Positions 31,518 through 44,599 of a DNA stretch of 64,000 bases are shown piece after piece (position 1 is the stretch's first letter; every line of letters begins with the position of its first letter). The stretch comes from Metaphire vulgaris. Its lineage: Eukaryota; Annelida; Clitellata; Crassiclitellata; Megascolecidae. The notes under the pieces are model-generated. The model searched no databases. It had not been told where the DNA came from and saw only the letters and a program-made list of their open reading frames with translations. The stretch lies in the NCBI GenBank assembly GCA_018105865.1, contig CM030862.1:6241979-6305978 (forward strand). The letters run 5' to 3'. The position numbers and the translations under genes are program-made.

Positions 31518-31905
31518 GCTTTCTTCCCGTCTTTGCAGCAGTACGTGTTTTATCGTCGTATACCTTCTTAGGCAACTAAATCGTTCGGTCAAACGCTCTT
31601 GAGCTGTGAACAGATCGTAAAACGGGCAAGCGTTATAAACATCTACATGCATGTAAGTCAGGTAAGCAGTCGACAAGCCACAGAAGCGAGGACCTGATTT
31701 GAATAGGCAGTTCACTCGAACTGACTCTAAGGTCCGTCTCGCTTAGAAAAAAAAACAGCTGACGATAACTCTATAAGACGACTCAAGAAGCTATGGCCTC
31801 TGTCAAACACTTTCCAAACGACTGCGTGTTAATAGTGAACTCGCTCTGTCACTGTCTGTCTGTCTTTATCTGTCTCTGTCTCTCTGTTAGAGAGACAGAG
31901 ACAGA

Positions 31906-32312
<407 letters not shown>

Positions 32313-32499
32313 TATCTCTGTCTCCATGTCTATCTCTTTATCTGGATCTGTCTGTCTGTCGCTCTGTCTGCGAGGCTCTATCTCTGCATCTCTGTCTCTC
32401 GGTCTCTCTCCGTCTCTCTGTCTATGTCCATTTCCTTCTCTGTCTGTTTGTCATTCTGTCTCTGCCTCTCTGTCTGTCTCTTTTTTCTCCACTTCTTGA

Positions 32500-32989
32500 T
32501 ACGCTTGAATGGTTTGAATCGACAGCCATTGAAGCAAACACTTATAAGCAGTAAACCGTGATTTTAAGGTCATTTTCAAATTTGTAACACGACAGATCAA
32601 TTATGAATCCACCTTCACCAGGTCAACAACTCAGCATCCGATTGTATCAAGGCAACAGAGAAGCCTTCCTGGGTCTGTCAAAGTAATCGCAAACCAAAGC
32701 AGATCAATGCAGATATTGCACAACACATGAGTAATTCTTTACATGAAGACTACGAATCAATATGAGACCCATACGTGCATCCACAAAGAGGCACAAGAAC
32801 CGGTCCCCACTTGAGCCTAGATCAGTTGTGAGATTTGTGCAAAGTTTGCAAACCAATAAGAAACGTTTGTTTGGGAGGGGTAGGATGATTGCTAATGAGT
32901 TGCCTGCAAAAATACTACGATGATCGGCATTTGAATATAACATTATCCCAAATTCTTTGCTCATGACGCTCCCCCCGGCCCCCTAATCT
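32500..32989. other. Unassigned sequence
   Basis: No supported gene. Short frames on both strands lack similarity. Confidence 0.3.
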
Positions 32990-33381
32990 CAAAGCTCGAT
33001 CATACGCGTATGGCAAAATAAAATACGTAAAAATACGTGCGTATGAATAAAAAATACGCGTATGATATGCGTATTTTATAAGTCTGATCGGTTAGTTATA
33101 ATTTGCTTACTTAGCGAGAAATATCAATTGCGACGTCTTGCCACGTCATTGTAACAGTAACTGATCCCAAAATTCACTTAGTTAACACTTGTTCCCCTTT
33201 TAATTTTTTTGTGCAGGTAAACGGTTAACAGAGTGCGGTAATTGACGCAATTTCATGACTATTTAGGCCTAATGGTATTATTGCTCACGTATGATAGCGC
33301 GTATGATAAAGTGTCATACGTTAAAATACGTGCGTATGATACGAAAACTATAATACGTATGATACGTATGATCGAGCTTTG
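32990..33381. mobile_element. hAT-like MITE with ATACG repeats
   Basis: 392 bp with ends CAAAGCTCGATCATACG / CGTATGATCGAGCTTTG and a perfect 8-bp duplication, CCTAATCT (32982-32989, 33382-33389). Sub-terminal regions are packed with ATACG/CGTAT words and self-complementary ATACGCGTAT. Confidence 0.92.
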
Positions 33382-33612
33382 CCTAATCTGGCTAGGCCAA
33401 TTGCTCTTGTATAAGTGACGACGCCCCGCTATTCTGGACTTCTGGTACCCCGTCTACACCACTGATAAGGCTCCATTAGATTCGAAGTAAAAAACAATAC
33501 ATTTTCTCGAAGTGACATACAGCGACTGACCTACAAGCTGTTGACAGTAGTGACTGTACAGTGTACAGGTCCAAAAAAATAAACACATAAATCTGATAGT
33601 ACACAGTTCTGC

Positions 33613-33616
<4 letters not shown>

Positions 33617-33656
<40 letters not shown>
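33617..33656. repeat. (TA)n microsatellite
   Basis: Pure TA dinucleotides. Confidence 0.9.
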
Positions 33657-33658
<2 letters not shown>

Positions 33659-33838
33659 TATATATACACAGGGGCTCAACTTTGCACCGGTTTCGAAAGG
33701 CGAAGTTCTCATGTTTTTCTGCCGTCCACTTTGGTACCTTTCCGGCGTGACCTGGCTCTTATTCAGGTTGGATTTGGTAAGCCATTGGCTGATGCCTCAA
33801 GCACCATGATGGTGGCGCCATAGAAGTTCACAGATTGA

Positions 33839-33880
33839 CTGGTGGTGGTGGTGGTGGTGGTAGTAGTAGTAGTAACAGCT

Positions 33881-33916
<36 letters not shown>

Positions 33917-33941
33917 ATAGTAGTAGTAGTAATAGTAGTAA

Positions 33942-34007
<66 letters not shown>

Positions 34008-34013
34008 AGTAGT
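33839..34013. repeat. (GGT)/(GTA)n array
   Basis: GGT units pass into GTA units for about 170 bp. Poly-Ser and poly-Thr frames are artefacts. Confidence 0.9.
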
Positions 34014-34587
34014 AGTATTTCATTTAAATGCGTTATTAACTTGACGCAATAGAATTCTCAGCTTGAGGAAAGCGTGTCTTTGGCATACTGTGTAAGAATT
34101 GGGGCTATTCGTCGAGTGTTTCTGTTAGCTGTCTCTGTCTCTGTGTTTGATGTCATTAGGTTCAGCTTTCTGTTTTTTTTCTAATGCAGCGTCACTCCAG
34201 AACAACCAGAGCACAGCAGTCGATATGCCTTGTGGCAAAAGCACTTGATCTTTATGAAGCAATTGTTCCTTCTTAGACGCTGTTTACATATATACGCTGT
34301 GCGTTCTCATAAGCCAGGGTCCGGTAGAAACAGTCTGAAATATTTCAGTTCAATTTTATTCAATGCCCCAATTTCTTGCACAGAAACGTCGCCTGGTCAT
34401 TTGCCGTGGGTGCAAAAAGCCGGAAAGTGATTGGTCGACTATGACACGACCCTATTTTGACGTATTCTCGTGAAAGCGTGTTCTCTGGTCGACCTGAGAG
34501 CGCAACGCACATCAATAAACAGACAAGATAGATAGAAAGACGAGCTCAGAAACTTCTCAAGCGGTTAATTAATTATGGCTGGCGACG

Positions 34588-34627
<40 letters not shown>

Positions 34628-35100
34628 GGACTAGTGTGGGGAAGTCAGTGAACAGTTACCAGGATTTTTCTCCTCTCCCTCCTACAAATTCCACACTGGA
34701 CAAATGGATAGTTTTATTTGCCCGAAATCGTTTAGTGCACCAAAATGTTCTTGCGCTGTATCGCTGAGAAAATAATGGTCATATAAACTATTTCTACAGC
34801 ATTGTCATGCGTCATCATGCATTTTGAAATGATGCTTCCTCGTTATTTCTGCAGAATAACCGCGTGCCTATGCAAAATAACCAGTCGTATTAATGTGCTT
34901 AATGCCATAAATAGACAGTCTTGCCAAATTAGTTCACTTTGTGCAGATTCATTGATCAGCATGCAATTACAGTTTTGATTGCACCGCATAACTGAATATT
35001 GATTGAAAATATCTGAAAGTGCGCTTGTACTTCAATCAAGATCCGATTTCCCGCTCATGGCTTTGATTACCGAATTCTTTTCTAAAACAAACGACAGGAA
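34014..35100. other. Unassigned sequence with (TA)n
   Basis: No gene is supported. A pure (TA)n tract occupies 34592-34625. Confidence 0.35.
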
Positions 35101-35108
35101 CCAATAGG

Positions 35109-35358
35109 CAGTGGCGTAGCCAAGCGGCTACGGGGCGGGGGACGGGGGCCCGGCTCCTCCATTCGGATCGGGAGCAGTCGTGAAATCCGTCCAAAACCGG
35201 TGAGTAGTTTGGGGGATGGAGGTTGTATTAGATTGAGGAAAATGCAACAAACAGCAGACTTCAAAGCGTTCAAGACGACGACCTTTTTTCTCGTCAAGAC
35301 TTTTTGGCCGAAAATGCCGAGGTGCCCCTCCTATTCTGGAATCCTGGCTACGCCACTT
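35109..35358. mobile_element. hAT-like MITE, CAGTGGCGTAGCC family
   Basis: About 250 bp with ends CAGTGGCGTAGCCAAG / CTGGCTACGCCACTT. Flanks CCAATAGG / CTAATAGA agree at six of eight positions. Contains GACGACCTTTTTTCTCGTC at 35275. Confidence 0.75.
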
Positions 35359-35813
35359 CTAATAGACCATAAATAAGGTTCAGCATCTGTGGAGTTTAAT
35401 TATTTCATATCTTTAGAACGCCTTCTAGTTATCATTTACGATCTGTGTCCGTCCCTATCGTTTTTCATTGCTCAGGATCTGCCGACGTCTTCTGAATAGA
35501 CTATTTTACGAGTGCTGGAAATTGGGTTAGAGGAGTCGCTTTGATGTCAGATGGGAAAACGGGAGACCTCCGGCGGTCAGGGCGCGCGATGCATTCCTCC
35601 CCTAAGTCGATCCCAGGCCGTTTAATTTTTCTCAGTGCGTGCCCCAGAAGCGACAATCTGATGGAAAGCAGAAAGCCAGACGCGGCAAAATAGATAGGAT
35701 GACATTCATAAACAAGGCACCAATGGACAGATGTCATGATTTACACAGGAGGGAGAGGAAAAGGGAGAGAGATGGAGAGGAAGAAAGAGATGGAGATAGA
35801 TACATAGATTATG

Positions 35814-36130
<317 letters not shown>

Positions 36131-36209
36131 AGATAGATGGATGGATGGATAGATAGATGGATGGATTGATTGATTGATCGATCGATCGATTGAGTGAGTA
36201 GTAAGTGAG

Positions 36210-36212
36210 TAG

Positions 36213-36248
<36 letters not shown>

Positions 36249-36297
36249 GAGAGAAAGAGAGAAAGAGAGAAAGAGAGAAAGAGAGAAAGAGAGAGAT
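36210..36297. repeat. (GA)/(GAAA)n microsatellite
   Basis: GA units passing into GAGAGAAA octamers. Confidence 0.9.
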
Positions 36298-36531
36298 ATT
36301 GCCGTCTTGCTGAAGCAAGACAATGAGAAGGATTATACTTATAGGCCTAATCAGAGACATTTTACATGTATACCTCGAGTCATTGGTTGTTATTAATATC
36401 AGACGGACACGAGTATTAAGTCACTTGTCTATAGAAGACTACCTTTATCAGATTTGATTAGAGAGAAGCAAAACAAGTAGGAAAGAAGAAAATACGAAGA
36501 CTGAGATTTCAATTAGATCTAGAGATCGAGG

Positions 36532-36583
<52 letters not shown>

Positions 36584-36820
36584 GCTGCTACTACTACTAC
36601 TGCTACTACTACTACTACTACTGCTACTACTGCTACTACCACCACTGCTGCTACTGCTGCTGCCACCGCCGCCGCTGCTGCCACCTCTACCACTGCTGCT
36701 GCACCTGCACCACTGCCACCACTGCTGCCACCACTGCCACCACCACCACCGCTGCCGCCGCCGCCGCTGCTGCTGCCACTGCCACTGCCACCACCACTAC
36801 TGCTGCTACCACTACTACTG

Positions 36821-36870
<50 letters not shown>
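36532..36870. repeat. (CTA)/(CTG)/(CCA) trinucleotide array
   Basis: About 340 bp of YNN triplets: CTA at both edges, with CTG, CCA and GCC in the middle. The symmetric arrangement suggests divergence at the centre of an old array. Confidence 0.9.
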
Positions 36871-36871
<1 letters not shown>

Positions 36872-37431
36872 TGCTACTTCTACTATCAGACAGGTCCAAA
36901 ATATGATTCTATTCAATAAGATATTGCTTAATTAAGAGTTATTGTTTTATTTGAAATAGTTAGCTTTACTGTGATGTTTTACTTGAATAAATTTATCGCG
37001 CTTCATAAAGCAATGGATCGCATGAGTCTGTATAGAAATGGTTATCTAGTCGGACTATAGTAAGACTGCTCTGGTATTTTGTAAGGTACAGTAGGCCTAA
37101 TTATGGCAGACACTCGTCATCTTGTTATGGATGCGTCTACAAATTACACTAACAACAGAACATGCTGAACACGTTTTACAGTAGGCTATAGATAGAGCGT
37201 CATCTCCGTCGCTGTTTGCATGTCTACCCGAGTTCACCTCTGGCGATCGAAGAATTTGCATTTCCGGCCCGCCGATACTCAGTTTTGAACATATTATATG
37301 GTCTGCTTAACGCTTCAAGTTTCAATAGACACTGATATGCTAGCGTCTTCTGGACAGTACGGCTGATAGATGTAACTGCTTACCAAAAGGTGCTGTCACG
37401 AAAAGTGCCCGACAAAACAGCCGTACCACGC

Positions 37432-37519
<88 letters not shown>

Positions 37520-38135
37520 ACCGTACTGATTATTGTGGTAACTCGTCCTATAAGAACTGCGTGAACACATTACAAAAACACAAGGTATCACGAGTAGCTC
37601 CTGCGGAAGATGGCGGACAAGAGTATAGGACTGTTGCAATTCGGGTGTTGAAGTGCGTTTTAAAAGTTGCGTTTTCGATTGGAAAGAAGTGTCGCAAGCG
37701 TATAGAAAGTTTCGGTCAGATGCCGTTTCAGAAATTTATTATTTCGCGAACACATTTTAATGTCACATAACCATTCGAGTTGACGCAAAACATAACAGTC
37801 AATCGGGCGATGACCTACTGATCTGGAAGCTGATTGGCAGAAGGACAAAGATATCTTGCTGAATTATCCGTTTGAATGTGCAAGCGCATTCGCTAGATTA
37901 TATCCGGGTGGTATTTTTGTCCCAAACAATTATTTGGCTGATATATTTTAAAGCGGAGCACCCGTCGTTTAATGCCAGCCTATCATTCACGCGGATATTG
38001 TCCGGGTAACTGTCTAGGGGATATATCCCGGTAACATATCCCCTAATGGAGCCGCGGTTTTACGGAGAAGCCAGAGATCGAAGCGTTGCTAATATGAAAT
38101 CTTAACGAAGGAATAACCAGATTTCAGCTCTACTG
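36871..38135. other. Unassigned sequence with (TTA)n
   Basis: (TTA)n occupies 37430-37518. The remainder shows no gene. CpG density is slightly raised near 37200-37420. Confidence 0.4.
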
Positions 38136-38418
38136 CAGAGCCGTAGCTAGGGGGTAGGGGGCATATGGCCCCGGGCGCCGAGGTGAGGGGGCGCCAAAAT
38201 TGGGTATTTGGGTAAGTAAAATGCATAATAAAGAAGATGAAACATGTGCGACGACCTTTTTTTGCTCGTCAGCACTACATGAAGAGGGGCGATGGGCGCT
38301 GTAAGACTTTAGGGGCGCCGAAAACAATGTGACGACCTTTTTTTGCTCGTCAAGAGTCTGGAGGGGCGCCAACGGTACACTTTGCCTCCGGGCGCCGGAT
38401 ACCCTAGCTACAGCTCTG
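38136..38418. mobile_element. hAT-like MITE, GGGCGCC family, copy A
   Basis: 283 bp with ends CAGAGCCGTAGCTAGG / CCTAGCTACAGCTCTG and a perfect duplication, CTCTACTG (38128-38135, 38419-38426). Two GACGACCTTTTTTTGCTCG motifs (about 38250, 38331). The body is the same as 56701-56980. Confidence 0.92.
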
Positions 38419-38683
38419 CTCTACTGTAGTTTGTTTTGCTTCCTATAGAGGCTATAGTAGGGACAGCGGGAATTAATATCGCATTGTAATTTATTTTGTC
38501 GAAATGCTCGAAAGTTTTCTACTTGGAAATATTCTTGTGTAGTCTTGAGAATAAATTTCAGACATTTGAGACTTTGTCAAATTCTGTCAAATGGCGGGTG
38601 ATGCTAGCATTCACATAGCTAGTAAAAGCCTAATATTGTCGGTTCTCGTAACGTCGTAATGGCTAAGGGATCTGTATTGTAGG

Positions 38684-39049
38684 CAGTGGTGTAGCAATGG
38701 GTTGTGCAGGCGTAGGGAGCCCCGGCGATCAAAGGAACTCTGACAGCCAGTCGAGTTCTTTACTTTCAAAATATTCAGAATGCAATTTTTAAAATTGACA
38801 AAGCCTAGACTACATGTCATGAACAGCGAGCACCCTCAGATGACTCTACGGTTTAATATTTAATAATATTAGTTATTATGTAATGGTTTAATATTTAATA
38901 ATATTAGTTATTATGTAATGGGGTGTGAAACTGCGAGATATATAAATATCGCAAGAGGGCACAGCATTTTTTAATCGAAGGGGTTTCTTTGTAGGGGTCC
39001 ACAACCGAAGCTCTACACAAGGCCCCCTCCCAATCTACCTGCGCCACTG
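38684..39049. mobile_element. TIR element, GTGGTGTAGC variant
   Basis: Ends CAGTGGTGTAGCAATGGG / CTACCTGCGCCACTG. Contains a 36-bp perfect tandem duplication (GTTTAATATTTAATAATA, 38849-38921). Target duplication is not evident. Confidence 0.6.
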
Positions 39050-40001
39050 ATTCGGTGAGAGAAACGTGAACGCGACTTTGAATGCTGAAGTAATTAATAT
39101 TCTCTTGATTTTAAGCAAACGTTCTATCCTTAAACCTATTCATCAGCACTGATTGCAGGTGGAGTGATCTTGACCTGAAAAGGGGTCAAAGGTTGATATA
39201 TTATAGTTGGGGGTGTTTAACATCTTTATGGCTATCAAACTCCATTTGATCTGCATTGATTGTCGCCGTAGAATGATCATAAACTCTCATTCGACATGGC
39301 AGTTGATATCTGACCTACTGTACGTACGCAAACGCAAAGCCAATTCTACCACACAGAAGCCGTGTACGAAAGTCCTCTTATTATTTGTTCGAACGGTTTC
39401 GATAACTAGAAGAAACGACCGCTGGCCGCCAACTTTGTCCAAACCGGTGATTGTGAATTTGCGAGAAATCCGGAAATTCGAGGAAAGATTAGAAACAGAA
39501 CGACGACCTCTTCTTCCAGGAATAGAACCACACGCGGCATCTATTCTGCTTTATCAAAGTCATTTTATTTCGAATCAGAGGGACGAATCGCAAATAATGG
39601 AAGGCAATCATATTCGTACTTTAAAAAGATACGAGTAATATTTCAAATAAAAATTAGGTGCAAATAGAGTATTAAAGCAAAAGCCAGGGTACATTGCATA
39701 TTGGTAGCAAATCATATTTCAACAACAAATAAGAGTTCAAGATAGCACATATATTGGTAACAAAGAATTACGATACAAAAACTACTTAGTACACTCGGTG
39801 CAACTGGTTTCCTTTTAGAAAACAGGATCAGTGAGTTGCTAAGGTATAAACATCGTCCGGCATGGTCTTGCCGGCATGGTCTTGCTGAGCCAACTGCGCC
39901 ATAGTGAGTTACTCCCCGAGTCCTGGAACGTCTTCGTTTTGTAGTTCACAAGCGTTGGTGATGAGCAAGGAGCAAACAGGGCTGCTCGGTGAGACCAATA
40001 T
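39050..40001. other. Unassigned sequence with an open frame
   Basis: A plus-strand frame of 143 codons (39207-39638) contains RRNDRWPPTLSKPVIVNLREI and ERRPLLPGIEPHAASILLYQ. I do not recognise it. No signal, domain or splice evidence supports it and it may be chance. Confidence 0.2.
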
Positions 40002-40408
40002 GGGGCTGTCCATTAATTATGTCAACAATTTTGGGCAATTTTTGACCCCCTCCCCTTTGTCAACAACTGTCAGCTTTCACTTACCCTCCCCGAATTACGT
40101 CAAAAACTCTTTACCCGTCCCCCCAGATCAATGACAGGTCCCAATAACAAGGTTATTATTTTTTGTGGTGATGACCATTTTCCCCTGTTTTGCTCATCGA
40201 GTGTCAAAATGTGGTGGTGATGACCTTTTTGTCATGCTTTTTTCCATTGTAATAAGTAGTATTCCATGAAATTTCCTATTTTTTTGATTATTTGTAAAAA
40301 GTAAAATTGTTGACGTCAATTTCTCTTGACCCCCTCTCCCTGTCAACAACTGTCAAACTTTTCAAATCCCCTTCCCCTAAATTGTTGACGTAATTAATGG
40401 ACAGCCCC
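40002..40408. mobile_element. GGGGCTGTCC-type MITE
   Basis: 407 bp with ends GGGGCTGTCCATTAATTATG and GTAATTAATGGACAGCCCC, flanked by TAT on both sides (short target duplication). The sub-terminal sequence is TCAACAATTTTGG / AAATTGTTGACG. Carries GATGACC...TTTTGCTCATCG and GATGACCTTTTTGTCATGC motifs. Confidence 0.85.
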
Positions 40409-40577
40409 TATTCCTGGAAACACCAGGAAGAGAGCAACTCAACTAAACGTGCTTAGTTGTTATCATTATTTACTGTTAACTTCGTTTTTACGGACACCAT
40501 AATGTGAACGAATGACCGGGTGGAACTAGCGGTTCTTACACAGGGCAGATGACACCGAATCACTCTAAACCTGTTAT

Positions 40578-40662
40578 TCATCATCATCATCATCATCGTC
40601 ATCATTATTATCATCATCATCAACATCATCATCATCACCATCAACAACACCATCACCACCAC

Positions 40663-40735
<73 letters not shown>
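40578..40735. repeat. (CAT)n and (TTA)n array
   Basis: CAT/CAC units followed by pure TTA. Confidence 0.9.
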
Positions 40736-40839
40736 ACCGATGGTCCATGTCATCTGAGGCTGTTCAGGTGGATTTATATTAATTGCAAGGTACAAGTTCC
40801 AATAGAACTTCTGCTGGAAATACATTCCTCGTCTTCGGT

Positions 40840-41096
40840 CGATTCTGACGGTGGTCGGAGAGGGGGGCGGGCGATTTCGACATATTGCGCCGATTGCGAT
40901 GGATCGAAAGAGCCTTAAGCGATTCAATAGGGTCGGAGTGTCTTCGACCCCCTTCATAACAGACCGATCAATTGAAAGCGGTCCCTTAAAGTGCGTCGAC
41001 GTATCTACGGCAGCCATTAATCATTTCTCCTCTCCCGTTGACACGTCGCCAGCAACTGCGTCGCTGATCCATGAGCCAAAATGGAACCACCACCAC

Positions 41097-41131
<35 letters not shown>

Positions 41132-41481
41132 CCCCGATGCATTCTGCCGAGCGATAAGGCTCCAGCTTCCATCTGGCGACTCCCATCCTCTCCGCCCACC
41201 CCCCACCCCGCCGCTTCCAATTTCTGGTCCAGCTGTTCCTTGTTCTGGAGAGAAGAAACGACGCCACTCAACTCCGAAGAGGATTTTGACGGAACTGGAG
41301 CCCGTTAGGTGTTCTCTCTCTCTCGTCGTCGTCTCTGTTCTGAAAGACCTTAATCGGATTAACTGATCGTGCGGACGAACGATTCGATTCGTCCACTTTA
41401 TCGACCGCTGCCAGAGTTTGTCGACAATTCAGAAACTGTCTCAGCAGAAGACTTCTAACAAGCAGCTGTACAGTCTCAACT
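40840..41481 (+). other. CpG-rich block with CAC/CAG repeat, possible 5' exon
   Basis: The composition is unlike the flanks: CpG-rich, with GGTCGGAGAG-type sequence, a CAC then CAG run (41085-41131) and a plus frame open over 40851-41366 that includes poly-Gln. CTCAACTG|GTATGTATAG at 41477-41490 is a good donor. It may be a first, mostly untranslated exon and promoter of a plus-strand gene, conceivably the lectin/CUB gene. No protein similarity is seen. Confidence 0.25.
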
Positions 41482-42501
41482 GGTATGTATAGCTCATTAT
41501 TCTGATAGGAGCAGTTGTCACGAAGCTTCGCCTTAGCATTATAACGGTATTTGTGTAATCTAATCTAATCTAATCTAATCTAATATTTCGTAGCCTACGA
41601 TTGAGATATACAGAATTCATTTGCCGAAAACTGCGTGTATTTCGTTCCCTTTACCAGGGTCCTTTGCATGGCATCATGCGTGCATTGTGGGGCACACGAC
41701 ACGACAGAGTTGGGTAAGAAGGAACGTTTTTGAAAGAAGAGGAAATTTATGGGGCCAGAGAAGGAATGCGCCCAGCCCAATAACGAAGATAAGTAGCTGG
41801 GTTCGAATCGTGAGCTATTCGACTACAGCGTTCACACTTATATCACTGCACCAATGCTTGTCTTGTTATATGGCGTCATATAATAGTCTTCGTATATTCA
41901 CCTTCGCCTTCAATTAATATTATTAATTATTCTGTGCTATCATAATGCATAATATGAAATGAACCTCAGAGATTTTTCTATTAAATTTCCGAAGCCTGCA
42001 TCTTTAAACGAAAGTGGCTGAGACATATTTTGAATCGACCATCGGAAACTTTAAAACTCGCTTTTAAAAACGGGTAAACCAATTTTTCAATTGTTTTCTT
42101 TCGTTGATCATAAACAATTATGCCATATTTTGAAAAAAATTAGACTAAACACACACACACACAAACACACTGTAGACAGAGGAAGTGGAATGGAGTGAAA
42201 TTCTTCCGTAGAGCGTAATAATTGTATAATTATCATATCCAGAAAGTGTGTCATCACTTCCAATATTTAGCCCAGGGACGTATCTACAGGGACACAGAGG
42301 TACATAGGAAGACAGACACAGAGGCAGAGGGGCACGTGCTCCTCGCATATCCAGTCCAAAAATGCTGCGTCCTTATTTCTCATAATAATTGCAGAACAGA
42401 GAATTTACACGAATAAATAGGCGAACGTCGTCTTTTAAATTCTTCCCTTTCGATAATTCTACCAACATGCATCAATCCACATGAAAGGGACGGAACAAGA
42501 C
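41482..42501. other. Unassigned sequence
   Basis: Only a short TAATC pentanucleotide array (41556-41583) and a CA run near 42150 stand out. Confidence 0.35.
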
Positions 42502-42752
42502 CAGTGGTGTCATTGGGAGGGGGCGCAGGGGGGCCGTGCCCCCAGGGAAATGAAGAAATAATGTATTATGTATTAAATAAATAAATAAATGTAAACTTGC
42601 ACAAAAAATCGCCAAAAATTGTCCAAAATGTCAAAAATTTACAAAATTTGCCAAAATTGGCCCAAAATGTCAAAAATTTGCCAAATTTGCCCAAAATTTG
42701 GTCAAACAACAATTTTCTTGCCCCTCCAAGAAAGTGTGAAATGACGCTACTG
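42502..42752. mobile_element. hAT-like MITE, CAGTGGTGTCATT ends
   Basis: 251 bp with ends CAGTGGTGTCATTGGG / TGAAATGACGCTACTG and a perfect duplication, AACAAGAC (42494-42501, 42753-42760). The inside is a string of AAAATTTGCCAAAAT-type repeats. Confidence 0.9.
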
Positions 42753-43299
42753 AACAAGACAGAGTGAGGAATATAGAGCACGAATTACACCTTCCTAACC
42801 GAATTCCTATTCGATTCCAGATTTCCGCTTATTCAGAAAAATAATTTTTCCTTGCGTTGGTCGTTTAACACATTGATCTGGGTATAATAGCGAGGCTGAC
42901 GTCGGACGATTATCATCGAGGCGACATTTCGTTGACCGGCCGGCTGAATAACGTACAAATTGCACGGGTTGTAGAACGCTGACATCTTAAAGAGGCGACG
43001 CTCCGAGGTCCATAGCCAAGATAAATTAATTTATGCAGCGCCGTTTTGGCGCCAATTGTTTGTGTAATCGCTAGCGGCAGATCTATTCGGGTCCTCGCTT
43101 CGCGGTTGCCTGCACGTATGCGTCCGAGTTGGTGCCTGTACGTGTGCACGGATGCTTGTGTGTGTGTGTGTGTGTGTGTGTGCGTCCTCCATCTATTTCG
43201 GGTCGACTAATTTAATAATTATCGATGCGTCTATTCCAATTGTGCAAGACATCCGAACAAGTGCACAAGCGAGTGCCACTCATCTTTGTCGCTTTACAT
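42753..43299. other. Unassigned sequence
   Basis: A TG dinucleotide run at 43157-43182; nothing else is supported. Confidence 0.35.
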
Positions 43300-43450
43300 C
43301 AGTGGCGTAGCCAGGATTCCGGAATAGGGGGCACATTGACATTGTCATGCTCTTCATTGATCAGGACGAGACACCACAGAGCCCCCCGACTATCAAAGAC
43401 AGTGGCGTACTGGGCTACAAAATTGGGTCCTGGAAATTGTTGACCCCGGG
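43300..43450. mobile_element. Left ends of GTGGCGTAGCC elements
   Basis: CAGTGGCGTAGCCAGGATTC at 43300 (the first 35 bp recur at 45687) and CAGTGGCGTACTGGGC at 43402. The right end is not identified. Confidence 0.5.
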
Positions 43451-43997
43451 GGTCCATTGGCCAGCATTCCTGCTCAAGTTGATTAATTGTTAGGCTGAGG
43501 TCCACATCGGATGCCATTCATTTGACAAACTATTGCGTCAAGCTACTAAAACAGCAATAAGACTTATATGGGTGGTTTAGTGGTCCATAAAGTTTATTTG
43601 TCCTCGAGGGCCAATGGAAAATTCGGTGTCACGACATCTCGTTTTCGGACTGTTCGTCAACTCGCCTACAAACTGCCAGTCGGTCTGTTCCTCAAGTGGA
43701 AAATCTGTCCTGAACTCATTTTACTTCTTTTAACAATATTCAGCACAAATGCAGAACTCCAATACAGACGAGCACAAGGCTATTGAATGATCCATTCTGA
43801 ATGTGGAGACCTGTTTGTTGAAAGTCTCTTCTTCCTGACTGTGTAGCGTAAAGATTTCGTGTCTGTCATTGCGTTTAATAAAACTTCGGTAATATAGCTT
43901 TTCCAATATTCATATGTATACTGCAGATGGCATCTTGACATCTCAGTTACACGCAGAATAAAACAACTTCCATCTTTTGTGGAAAGTTTCTGGCGAA

Positions 43998-44140
43998 ACC
44001 ACTTAGCATGATTTAAAGTGGTTTAGAAGGCATTACTGCCTTGTGTGAAAGCCACTAGGGGAACTACGGGGCTTGAACTCGCTCCGTCAGCCTGACGCTC
44101 CAGCACGTAACCCACTGTGCCATCTTCCGCTCCTACTATG
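43998..44140 (-). mobile_element. tRNA-derived SINE, copy 3
   Basis: On the minus strand: GGAGCGGAAGATGGCACAGTG (A box), then GAGTTCAAGCCCCG (B box), then GTGGCTTTCACACAAGGCAG and CCACTTTAAATC. Same head as 7418 and 22386. The body links them to the fragments at 11928, 13377, 21741 and 63601. Confidence 0.7.
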
Positions 44141-44599
44141 GACCTATGGCCAATACTTGATATTGAACATCACAAATGTCACTTTATTACTTCCATCTGT
44201 CTCATCCATGAATTATTTTACAAAACTTGATGCATTATCAATAATTTCATAATGATTTTTTTATCTACCATCTGCCGTTAATCTCCCTTTGAGACTAATA
44301 TATCACCCCTACTGGCACCTCATGGCACTTCATCATCACTATCAATTCTAGTATTTTGATTCCACTTAATCCTGTCAGTCAAAAATTAAAATAAAAATTC
44401 TCATTTTACTGAATAAGTTATCGGTTTTGTATGAACAATATTCTTGAATGAAAATCCTTTGTTTTTAATAATGCATGAATGAGCTATACAAATTACTTAC
44501 AACGATACGGTGGAAGACGGCCAGTCGCCCGGGGCTCCAACTGTCACTGAATAGGGTCTCCCACTGTCCCACTGAGGGGCTCCCTGTCAGCTCCACAAT

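Noticed and set aside
39207..39638. 143-codon frame
   Set aside because: No similarity or splice support; kept only as a note in the unassigned stretch.
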